The position numbers and the translations under genes were made by a program. Below are positions 1-5,375 of a stretch of DNA of 5,375 bases, one piece after another; the first letter of the stretch is position 1, and every line of letters starts with the position of its first letter. The notes beneath the pieces are model-generated. The model did no database searches and was not told the origin of the DNA. It saw nothing but the letters and a program-made list of their open reading frames with translations. Source of the stretch: Oleimicrobium sp037445575 (GTDB taxonomy: Bacteria; Zhuqueibacterota; Zhuqueibacteria; JANLFK01; Oleimicrobiaceae); the NCBI GenBank assembly GCA_037445575.1, contig JBBIKH010000225.1, forward strand, positions 1 through 5,375. Reading direction: 5' to 3'.

Positions 1-1
1 T

Positions 2-517
2 GAGGTGCCGTCTTACCCGAAGCTGATTTTGATGTCCGATGCCGCCATGAACATTTACCCTGATCTGCCGACCAAGGTCGCCATTGTCCAGAACGCCATT
101 GCTGCCGCGCACAAGCTGGGAATCGCCCGCCCAAAAGTAGCGCTCATTGCCGCAGTGGAGAAGGTCAACCCAGACGTGATGCCGTGCACAGTTGACGCGG
201 CGGTGATCGCCAAGATGGCAGATCGAGGGCAGATCGGGGATGCCGTGGTGGATGGACCCCTGGCGGTTGATAATGCCCTCAGCGCCAAGTCCTGTGAAGT
301 AAAGGGAATCTCCAGCCCTGTGGGCGGCGATGCGGACATCCTCATCATGCCCACCATCGAAGTGGGCAACTGTTTCTACAAGACGCTCACCGTGCTGGCA
401 GGAGCCCGTTGCGCCGGGATACTTGTTGGGGCAAAGGCCCCCGTAGTGCTTTCCTCAAGGGCTGACAGCGACGAGACCAAGTTTCTCTCCATCGCTTTCG
501 CACTCATGGTCAGCTGA
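2..517 (+). CDS. ptb: Phosphate butyryl/acetyltransferase, C-terminal part (5' end outside window)
   Basis: This is the C-terminal ~171 residues of a PTA_PTB-family phosphotransacylase, a cytoplasmic enzyme that exchanges the CoA of an acyl-CoA for phosphate so that a kinase can make ATP. The frame is open to the left edge with no stop, and the GTG at 5 is most likely an internal Val, so the gene is cut by the window; family members are about 300 residues. Seen in the sequence: the segment LILMSDAAMNIYPDL followed by K and QNAI, then SPVGGDADILIMPTIEVGN with YKTL, and near the end GAKAPVVLSSRADS. These match the conserved Ptb core, the GN.-.YK segment and the SRADS phosphate/CoA-binding segment. 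Butyryl or branched-acyl specificity is inferred from closer resemblance to Ptb than Pta; a phosphate acetyltransferase is the alternative. No kinase (buk/ack) follows in this window. It ends with TGA, which shows that TGA is an ordinary stop in this genome. Confidence 0.9.
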   Translation, partial: EVPSYPKLILMSDAAMNIYPDLPTKVAIVQNAIAAAHKLGIARPKVALIAAVEKVNPDVMPCTVDAAVIAKMADRGQIGDAVVDGPLAVDNALSAKSCEVKGISSPVGGDADILIMPTIEVGNCFYKTLTVLAGARCAGILVGAKAPVVLSSRADSDETKFLSIAFALMVS

Positions 518-777
518 CAGGCGTTCTTTTCAGGGGCAACCGGTGATAAGAAGTTAGCCAAAGCGCCGAAAATCTTGTCGGCGACCCGCCACCAGGCGTC
601 GGCCTTCCGCCCTGCGGCTTGGTTTTCCAACCCGCAAGTCGTGCAGAATCCGCTGGTTGTCCACCAACCTGACTTTTCCCCGGGTCTGGCAAGCCCTTTG
701 TAGCTGCATTGAGTGGCAGCCGCGGGCAGCAACTGGAAACTGCCCAAGTGACCGCACACGCGCAGGAGGGAAGGCAC
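518..777. other. Non-coding gap with small hairpins between ptb and the DUF4384-type gene
   Basis: I see no gene here; the open frames are short and resemble nothing known to me. It holds three small inverted repeats. CGCCGA at 564-569 pairs with TCGGCG at 578-583 around an 8-nt loop. CCGC/GCGG at 607-617 lies just before a TTTT at 623-626. GGTTG/CAACC spans about 655-669. The second could be a weak terminator for ptb, but the stem is short. No promoter stands out for the gene at 778, although the gap is long enough to hold one. Confidence 0.4.
764..769 (+). promoter_or_regulatory. Shine-Dalgarno AGGAGG that fixes the start at ATG 778
   Basis: AGGAGG lies 8 nt before ATG 778. The same frame is open further upstream, to an ATG at 709, but that start has no comparable ribosome site. 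Starting at 778 also puts a clean signal peptide at the N terminus. Confidence 0.8.
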
Positions 778-2085
778 ATGGAACGGCGAGCGTGGGCTTT
801 TGCCGCAGCGACAGCTGTGGTAGCGCTGGCACTGCCAGTCTGGGGGTCCCCGGACTACTCGATTGCCGTCGATGTCTGGACAGACCGCGCGGAGGACTTT
901 TTCTACCTGCCGGGCGATCCCCTCCGGGTCTATTTCCGGCCGGAGGAAGATTGCTATCTCGTGCTCTACCAGATCGACACGGACGGTAACGTGTTCCTGC
1001 TTTTTCCCGCTGCGTACGGGAGGGCGTTTTTTGCCAGGGGCGGTATCACCTACTGCGTCAACGACTTTTTCCCCGACCTTGAGCTTGAAGTCTTTGGCTC
1101 TTCGGGCGTGGGCTACATCGCGGTGCTGGCCAGCCCGGTGCCTTTCCGTGTACCCCGTTGGCTCCGTCCTCATCCCGTTTTCCGCGGGTGGGTCACCGTG
1201 TATTCTCCCTGGTATTACGAGCGGATCGTGGAAGAGCCATACGTGGCGATTTGCCAGATCAACGCTCGCATTGTCAAAGGCTGGGGAGTAGGGCTCCGTT
1301 TAGGCGCCGGCTACTGTTGGTTCTATGTGGAACGATGCTACGTACCTGTCTACCCGATTTGGCATCCCCGCTACTGGGAGGTGCGCGTAGTGACTCGTCC
1401 GCTGTACGACCGTGTGTGGGCGCACCATGATCACTTCTACCACCTATCCCCGCGCAAGCACGATCACCCGAGCGGGGTAGGGCACGCAGGCCCTCCACCG
1501 ACGCGGCGCCCGTTTGAGCGCCCCCGTGAGTTCCGTGCCTCTCCGGCGCCAGAAATGCCTGCATGGGTGCGGGAGGCGCATGCTGATCGGGCAGTGCAGG
1601 TGGGATATCGCGAAGGTTCGCGGCAAAGGGTTGCTCGCCCTTCCGGAGAAAGGATGGCAAACCCCACCCCACGAGTTAACACGCGCACGCCTTATGAGAC
1701 AGGGAACGATGAGGCGTGGCAGAGCCGCAGTCGCCGTGAGAACGAGAGCAGAGAGGCTGGGAGAACACCTCGCGCCGCGAGCCGGATAGGACCTCGCAGT
1801 TCCGCAAGCAGGGAGGATGTGAGGCCACCAGAGGCCAGGCAGGGTTCGGATCCACATCGCCAGCGCAAAGCGCGACAAGAGACCTCTTTTCGGGGAGAGA
1901 CTCCGCTGCCGGCTGCTGCTGCACCTCCTCGGTCCAACAGAGGATCTCCAGTCGTGAGGCGGGAGGCGAAGCCACAAACAGACGCACGGGCATCATTGAA
2001 CCGCCAACGCAAATCGCCAGGGGAGGCAGAGGGAGCCGTCGATTCTAGGCGCGCCGGATTGCGCGTGAGGGCGCCGCGCTTGTAG
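778..2085 (+). CDS. Exported DUF4384-like domain protein with long Arg/Pro-rich tail
   Basis: A predicted exported protein of 435 residues. Residues 1-23 look like a signal peptide: Arg3-Arg4, a hydrophobic run from about 5 to 20, and cleavage after VWG before SPDYS. Residues ~26-125 resemble DUF4384, a domain of unknown molecular function found in secreted or surface proteins. Seen are the YLPGDPLRVYF strand, DCYLVLYQIDTDG, the LFP segment, and GYIAVLASPVPF at the end. Residues ~135-225 are rich in Tyr and Trp (PWYYER, GYCWFYVERCYV, HPRYW), and a His cluster (HHDHFYH, then KHDH) follows at ~215-235. From ~240 to the end the chain is low-complexity, with many Arg, Pro, Ser and Glu, few Lys and hardly any hydrophobic clusters, so it is probably disordered and basic. 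No catalytic motif is visible. It stands alone between gaps, with a likely terminator downstream. Function unknown; a cell-surface or envelope role is inference. Confidence 0.8.
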   Translation: MERRAWAFAAATAVVALALPVWGSPDYSIAVDVWTDRAEDFFYLPGDPLRVYFRPEEDCYLVLYQIDTDGNVFLLFPAAYGRAFFARGGITYCVNDFFPDLELEVFGSSGVGYIAVLASPVPFRVPRWLRPHPVFRGWVTVYSPWYYERIVEEPYVAICQINARIVKGWGVGLRLGAGYCWFYVERCYVPVYPIWHPRYWEVRVVTRPLYDRVWAHHDHFYHLSPRKHDHPSGVGHAGPPPTRRPFERPREFRASPAPEMPAWVREAHADRAVQVGYREGSRQRVARPSGERMANPTPRVNTRTPYETGNDEAWQSRSRRENESREAGRTPRAASRIGPRSSASREDVRPPEARQGSDPHRQRKARQETSFRGETPLPAAAAPPRSNRGSPVVRREAKPQTDARASLNRQRKSPGEAEGAVDSRRAGLRVRAPRL

Positions 2086-2152
2086 CTTCAACGAGCGAAC
2101 CGGGGGGCTCCATTCGTCTTGGGACGCTCGCGTCCATAATCGTCCAAGGGAG

Positions 2153-2197
2153 AGCGCCGACATCTGCACAATGAGCAGGGTCGGCGCTTTGCGTTGG
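2153..2197 (+). terminator. Strong hairpin, probable terminator of the DUF4384-type gene
   Basis: AGCGCCGAC (2153-2161) and GTCGGCGCT (2180-2188) are a perfect 9-bp inverted repeat. Inside it CTGC (2164-2167) pairs with GCAG (2175-2178) around a 7-nt loop, giving one long two-part hairpin. It is followed by TTTGCGTT, a weak T tract, so intrinsic termination is likely but not certain. It sits 67 nt after the stop of the upstream gene. Confidence 0.5.
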
Positions 2198-2395
2198 TAG
2201 CTTCGTTAGGGTAGAGCACTGCACAAAGGCACGATCAAGGCCTGATGGTGTTGGGCTCCCGACCGAGGGTATGCTCTGGCATAGTCGTGGCGTCTGTTCA
2301 TGCTTACAACATCTCGTCCTGCGACCGGGGGTGTCCCATGCTCGTTTATCGGTGTAGAGCGGTACAACACCACCATCGCGTAAGGCATAAACCGG

Positions 2396-2423
2396 TTGCA
2401 TTTTCCGTCCAGACTTGTATATT
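2396..2423 (+). promoter_or_regulatory. Sigma70-type promoter for the selenoprotein/alaX pair
   Basis: TTGCAT (2396-2401) and TATATT (2418-2423) are separated by 16 nt in a locally AT-rich stretch. Transcription would begin near 2430, leaving a leader of about 30 nt before ATG 2461. The match is good for a housekeeping promoter, but the sigma preference of this organism is unknown. Confidence 0.5.
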
Positions 2424-2449
2424 TTTCCTCACTGGGAGAAGCAAAACGT

Positions 2450-2454
2450 GGAGG
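2450..2454 (+). promoter_or_regulatory. Shine-Dalgarno GGAGG for the selenoprotein start
   Basis: GGAGG lies 6 nt before ATG 2461. It shows that the short frame ending at TGA 2614 has a proper translation start and signal peptide. The alternative downstream start at TTG 2638 has no properly spaced ribosome site. Confidence 0.75.
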
Positions 2455-2460
2455 GAGCCT

Positions 2461-3450
2461 ATGAATCTGGTGAGGCATGCCGCTCGCTTTCTGGTGCTAA
2501 TAGTGCTGGCCTTGCTACTCTGGGCTGATCCGTGCGCGTCCGCCCAGGGCAAGAAGCTGGAGGTGACGATCTTTTACTCTTCAGATATCTGCGGGTATCT
2601 GGAGCCGTGTGGCTGAGGCGAGGGCCGTGCAGGCGGCTTGGCTCGGAGAGCCAGCTACATCAAACGGCACATGAAGGACACGCAATGGTTGATCGTCGAT
2701 GCAGGGGGATTTAACGCAGGGGCAGGTACCCTCAACAAGTTCAAGGCGGAGTTCCTCCTCAAAGGGCTTACGAAGATGGGCTACCAGGCCATAAACGTCG
2801 CCCAGCGGGACCTGGCGCACGGAGCAGTCCCTCTGCTGGAGCAGGCGAAGAAGGAGGGTGTGCCCATTGTCTCTGCCAACGCTTTCGGTCAAGACGGTAG
2901 GAGGCTGTTCCCGGCCTACCGCCTCGTCCAGCTGACCGGAGGGACCGACAAGCATGCGCAGCGGGTCACCATAGGAGTGATCGGCGCCGGTCCTCCCTAT
3001 GAGATGACGTGGCAGCCGCCCCCTGGCATGGAGAAAGCGCGGTTTCAAGACCCCGTGCCTGAAGTGGAGAAGGCCGTGGCTGCTCTCCGCCGCCAGTGCG
3101 ACCTGATCGTGCTCCTTTCCTTTATGACCTGGGACGAGGCCCACGAGCTGGTGGAGAAGGTGGGGGGTGTCCATGTGGTTGTGGTGGGGAACTCTGGCTA
3201 CCAGAAGCAGACTCCCGCACTGGAAAACGGTGTGCTCTTCCTCCCTGGCGGCAGACAGGGCAAACTAGCCCGGCTCGTCACTGTCCAAGTTGGCGAGAAC
3301 GGGGTCTCCTCATTTACTGCCAAGGAGCAGTCGCTTGATGACTCATTCCCAGATGACCCCGATATGGTGGCCTTGCTCAAGGAGCACGAACAACGACTGG
3401 AGGAGTGGCGCGCCTCGCTCATGCAGGCCCCTGGGGTGCGCCTCAAATAG
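2461..3450 (+). CDS. Secreted UshA/5'-nucleotidase-like selenoprotein, in-frame TGA read as Sec52
   Basis: Read through TGA 2614-2616, this is one frame of 329 residues ending at TAG. Residues 1-28 form a signal peptide (hydrophobic ~10-21, cleavage after CASA), so the protein is exported. The rest follows the metallophosphoesterase/5'-nucleotidase (UshA-like) domain order: strand and turn IFYSSDICGYLEP, then C50-G51-U52, GGLARRASYIK (58-68), LIVDAGG (77-83), INVAQRDLAHG (111-121), VSANAF, DLIVLLSF (to 221), VVVGNSG (to 246), and a GKLARLVTVQV strand. Relatives I recall carry Cys-Gly-Cys followed by GGLxRR at this place, so Sec replaces the second Cys. The usual metal ligands are missing: D-x-H is D42-I-C44, GD is G82-G83, GNHE is AQRD, and the late His motifs are SF and GNSG. 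True nucleotidase activity is thus unlikely; a redox or metal-linked role is inference. The UshA C-terminal domain and CxxCH heme motifs are absent. The rival view is a nonsense-mutated pseudogene, but the downstream ~277 codons remain intact and conserved. Confidence 0.8.
2614..2656 (+). promoter_or_regulatory. UGA Sec codon with candidate bacterial SECIS hairpin
   Basis: The TGA at 2614-2616 is followed by a hairpin at 2635-2656. TGGCTC (2639-2644) pairs with GAGCCA (2648-2653) and the apical loop is GGA (2645-2647). A bulged U at 2638 lies beneath, then GGC (2635-2637) pairs with GCT (2654-2656), one pair being G-U. The loop begins 28 nt after the UGA. A G at the start of the apical loop, a short upper stem, and this distance fit the bacterial SECIS model recognised by SelB, and a bulged U is also present in the E. 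coli fdhF element. The hairpin lies wholly inside the codons for the conserved GGLARRAS segment. A competing small hairpin (2622-2639) is possible. Confidence 0.6.
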
Positions 3451-3494
3451 GACCTCCTGAGGTGCCGTTCTTCCTTCCGGAGAGAGTTGGAACG

Positions 3495-3514
3495 ACGGGT
3501 CAACACAGGCCCGT
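3495..3514 (+). promoter_or_regulatory. Leader hairpin just before alaX
   Basis: ACGGGTC (3495-3501) pairs with GGCCCGT (3508-3514), seven pairs with one T-G wobble, around a 6-nt loop. It ends 4 nt before the AAGGA ribosome site of the next gene and has no T tract. It could tune translation or stabilise a processed mRNA end. The function is unproven. Confidence 0.35.
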
Positions 3515-3528
3515 GGACAAGGATTAAT

Positions 3529-4767
3529 ATGACGGAGCGACTCTACTGGTTGGATGCCTATCTTCGCGAGTTCGACGCGCAGGTTGTTGATGTTCGACCC
3601 GCGCAGGAAGGCTGCGCGGTGGTCTTGGACAAGACTGCCTTTTACCCAACCTCCGGTGGACAGATGCACGACAAGGGTGTATTGGGCGGCCTCGAGGTAG
3701 TTGATGTGGTCGAAGAAAACGGCGAGATCGTCCACCTGGTGCGCGGGAAGATCGCTAAAGGCGTGCAGGTGCATTGCTCACTGGATTGGGACCGGCGCTT
3801 TGACTTTATGCAGCAGCATACAGCCTTTCACGTCCTGGCACAGGCGCTTCTTCGCGTGACCGGCGCGCAGACGCTCTCTTCCCACTTGGGCGAAGAGGTG
3901 TCCACCCTGGAACTCGATTGCGCAGAGGTGGAGGGGTCGAGCATCGCCGCCGCCGAGGAATTGGCCAACCGGGTGCTCTGGGAGAACAGGCGGGTGCGCT
4001 GCTACCTCGTGGACGCTGCACAAGCGGCGCGCATGCCTTTGCGTAAGCGCCCCGTGGTGAGCGGTTCCGTGCGTCTGGTGGACATCGATGGGTTTGACCT
4101 CGACCCCTGCAGTGGCACGCACGTGGCCGCCACCGGCGAAGTCGGCCTGGTCAGGATCGTCGGCAAGGAGAGGCTAAGGGGCCATGTCAGGTTTCGGTTC
4201 CTGGCAGGCCACCGTGCCCTGCGGGACTATAGGCAGAAATCCGCACTATTGGAAGCAGCGGCTGCCGAGCTGACCACCGGCGAAGCCGAACTGCCTTCAG
4301 CACTCCGCAAATTGCGAAGCGACCTGCAGAGCGCCAATAGACAGCTTCGGGCAGCGCAGGAACGCCTGCTGATGGCAATTCGCGAGGAGGTGCTCTCGCA
4401 CTCGGCACAGAGTGCGGTACGCGTGGTGCAGGAGCTGGACGGCATTGACTGGGCGTTGGTGCGCAAATTTGCCTTCCAGCTATTGGACGCTCTGCAGGGT
4501 ACGCTCATCGTTGCGCAAGCGGAGCCCTGTCCACACGTGGCCGTTGGCACGACCTGTCCGGGGATCGATTTGCGCGCGCTGGTCCCCGAAGTGTGCGCGC
4601 TCTTGGGCGGTAAGGGTGGAGGACGGCCAAGTTTCATCGAAATTGCAGGCGAGCAGGCCGGGCGTGTGCCGGAAACGGTTGCTTGGCTCCGCTCAAAGGT
4701 GGAGCAACTACTGAACAGCGGCGCAACCGGTTTGCCTGCGCAGCACGCAGGACCGCAGAGCGAATGA
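3529..4767 (+). CDS. alaX: Alanyl-tRNA editing protein, long AlaX type with DHHA1 domain
   Basis: A free-standing editing enzyme that deacylates mischarged tRNA-Ala (Ser- or Gly-tRNA-Ala) in the cytoplasm, homologous to the editing part of alanyl-tRNA synthetase. It has 412 residues, the usual size for the long form. Residues ~1-85 form the beta-barrel part, with FYPTSGGQ at 38-45 (the FYxxxGGQ signature). The zinc site is complete: H97-TAF-H101 and C194-SGT-H198. Residues ~230-295 are a helical, probably coiled-coil linker. The C-terminal DHHA1 domain carries GGKGGGRP at 360-367, close to the classical Gly-rich motif. I chose ATG 3529 because AAGGA (3519-3523) lies 5 nt before it and homology begins at once (YWLDAY). 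A TTG at 3487 in the same frame has no comparable site and would place the leader hairpin inside the gene. It starts 78 nt after the selenoprotein gene with no terminator between, so co-transcription is likely. It ends with TGA as a true stop. Confidence 0.93.
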   Translation: MTERLYWLDAYLREFDAQVVDVRPAQEGCAVVLDKTAFYPTSGGQMHDKGVLGGLEVVDVVEENGEIVHLVRGKIAKGVQVHCSLDWDRRFDFMQQHTAFHVLAQALLRVTGAQTLSSHLGEEVSTLELDCAEVEGSSIAAAEELANRVLWENRRVRCYLVDAAQAARMPLRKRPVVSGSVRLVDIDGFDLDPCSGTHVAATGEVGLVRIVGKERLRGHVRFRFLAGHRALRDYRQKSALLEAAAAELTTGEAELPSALRKLRSDLQSANRQLRAAQERLLMAIREEVLSHSAQSAVRVVQELDGIDWALVRKFAFQLLDALQGTLIVAQAEPCPHVAVGTTCPGIDLRALVPEVCALLGGKGGGRPSFIEIAGEQAGRVPETVAWLRSKVEQLLNSGATGLPAQHAGPQSE

Positions 4768-5209
4768 GGGATGACTCGGCTGCAAGATCTGACATGATCG
4801 GGCAAGACCTTCTTCCCAGGCTGAGGGGTGGTTGTTTGTTCGAGGAATTGCCGGGGGCTCAGTGCAATGTGGTCCAGGATGACGGGAGGTAGGAACGGCA
4901 GCGAGGAGGTGGCTTTGAGAAAGGGGTGGGGGGTGATGCTCTTGCGCCGGTCGTGGTGATGGAACTGGCCTGGCCGGCTGAAGTGCCAGCGCACGAAATG
5001 GTTTGTGGTCTTGGCCTGGTGCCTAGAGGGCAGTAGCTCCTCGCTCATTTGGCTAAGGACAAGGTGCCCTGGGAGTTAGAGAACGACTGGATGCGTTCAG
5101 GGCAAAAGGCCTCGAATCGATCTCTGGGGACCGCGCCCAGGCGAGGATACGAGAGAGGTACCTGGTAAGGTCTTGAGTGACCGCTGGAAAAACACACTGT
5201 TTTGCTTGA
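4768..5209. other. Stretch without a convincing gene between alaX and the integrase piece
   Basis: About 440 nt in which I recognise no gene, RNA or clear terminator. The most protein-like part on the + strand is 5057-5176, a 39-codon stretch after a TAA, rich in Arg, Glu and Leu (for example ARIRERYLVRS before its TGA), with no good start codon; it may be a remnant. On the - strand a frame runs from 5048 back into the antisense of alaX, but I do not recognise its product. A small AAAACA/TGTTTT inverted repeat lies at 5189-5203, and the sequence turns sharply AT-rich from about 5187 to 5240, a change in composition just before the integrase homology. No integron attC or attI pair could be recognised. 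Confidence 0.4.
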
Positions 5210-5375
5210 CTTTTGTGTTTCTTTTTCTTAATTCTACAAGGCGTCATTCAGAACACGGGGGCGGTTCTGAGCCACCTCCACGGCGACAAGTGGCTCATGG
5301 CCTGGCTCATGTATGGCGTGGGCCTTCGCCTGATGGAATGTCTGCGCCTTCGCGTACAGGATATCGATTTCGAGC
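5210..5375 (+). pseudogene. Integron-type tyrosine recombinase fragment, lacking its N-terminal domain
   Basis: From about 5258 the frame matches the start of the catalytic domain of integron/XerC-type tyrosine recombinases. AVLSHL is followed by GDKWLMAWLMYGVGLRLMECL and RLRVQDIDF up to the window edge. The Arg of GLR (codon 5327-5329) is the first catalytic Arg of the family. Intact enzymes have a SAM-like core-binding domain of roughly 100 residues before this point. Here a TGA at 5207-5209 closes the frame only ~16 codons upstream of the homology, the intervening sequence is T-rich (FFLIL-like), and there is no ATG or GTG start with a ribosome site. The fragment therefore looks truncated at its 5' end, probably by a rearrangement near 5240-5258. 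The 3' part lies outside the window, so the rest may still be present. A frameshifted assembly error is an alternative. Confidence 0.65.

Larger units (their letters stand above)
2086..2460. other. Non-coding gap with terminator-like hairpin, palindrome and promoter
   Basis: About 375 nt without a supported gene; frames on both strands are open in places but carry no recognisable domain and have no good ribosome site. From left to right it holds a GGACG-CTCG-CGTCC mini-hairpin (2122-2135), the strong hairpin at 2153-2188, an inverted repeat GGTGT/ACACC (2351-2371), and a -35/-10 pair at 2396-2423. I see no known riboswitch consensus in it. Confidence 0.5.

Noticed and set aside
376..1173. Antisense frame of about 265 codons across the ptb end and the DUF4384-type gene
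   Set aside because: It shadows two supported genes and has no recognisable domain.
2045..2478. Overlapping - strand frames in the gap before the selenoprotein gene
   Set aside because: Composition is unlike the real genes, no domain or ribosome site is seen, and they cover the promoter and hairpins.
2614..2616. TGA reassigned to Trp or Gly (alternative genetic code)
   Set aside because: TGA ends the ptb and alaX frames exactly where those families end, Trp is encoded by TGG throughout, and the expected residue here is Cys.
2638..3450. A separate gene starting at TTG 2638
   Set aside because: It has no properly spaced ribosome site, would lack the signal peptide and the first conserved strand, and is in phase with the upstream start. 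The selenoprotein reading explains both pieces.
1..3468. Eleven-base direct repeat TGAGGTGCCGT at 1-11 and 3458-3468
   Set aside because: A repeat of this length is expected by chance in a window this size, and one copy lies inside a coding region.
4227..5048. Long antisense frame across the end of alaX and the following gap
   Set aside because: Most of it is antisense to a well-supported gene in GC-rich DNA, I recognise no product, and there is no clear ribosome site.
5206..5240. TTGACT as a promoter -35 box for the integrase piece
   Set aside because: No acceptable -10 box at 16-18 nt, and the downstream frame lacks a start codon.

Overview
The window is GC-rich bacterial DNA, densely coded on the + strand. 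Genes start at ATG behind Shine-Dalgarno sequences, and TGA ends two of the intact frames. No marker fixes the phylum. The mix of a phosphotransacylase of fermentative or amino-acid catabolism, a secreted DUF4384-type protein and a secreted UshA-like protein with a Cys-Gly-x motif would suit an anaerobic lineage near the FCB group, deltaproteobacteria or related candidate phyla, but this is a weak guess.

Layout from left to right: (1) 2-517, the C-terminal part of a phosphate butyryl/acetyltransferase (ptb-like) cut by the window edge. (2) 518-777, a non-coding gap with small hairpins. (3) 778-2085, an exported protein with an N-terminal DUF4384-like domain, an aromatic-rich middle and a long Arg/Pro-rich disordered tail. 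(4) 2086-2460, a non-coding gap with a strong hairpin (likely terminator) and a sigma70-type promoter. (5) 2461-3450, a secreted UshA/5'-nucleotidase-like protein. (6) 3529-4767, a long-form alanyl-tRNA editing protein (AlaX with DHHA1), probably co-transcribed with (5). (7) 4768-5209, a stretch with no convincing gene. (8) 5210-5375, a piece of an integron-type tyrosine recombinase that lacks its N-terminal domain and runs off the right edge.

The main discovery is in (5). A conventional reading breaks it into a 51-residue fragment ending at TGA 2614-2616 and a separate TTG-started frame from 2638. The two are in the same frame. The TGA falls where relatives of this family, as I recall them, carry the second Cys of a Cys-Gly-Cys motif, and it is followed at once by the family's GGLARR segment. 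A hairpin with a bulged U and a GG-starting apical loop, at bacterial SECIS distance, follows the TGA. The gene is therefore best read as one 329-residue selenoprotein with a Cys50-Gly51-Sec52 motif. All the usual metal-ligand motifs of the metallophosphoesterase fold are replaced, which suggests a thiol/selenol redox or metal/heme-related role rather than nucleotidase activity. The genes in the window do not form one obvious pathway; the ptb and integrase ends look unrelated to the central pair.
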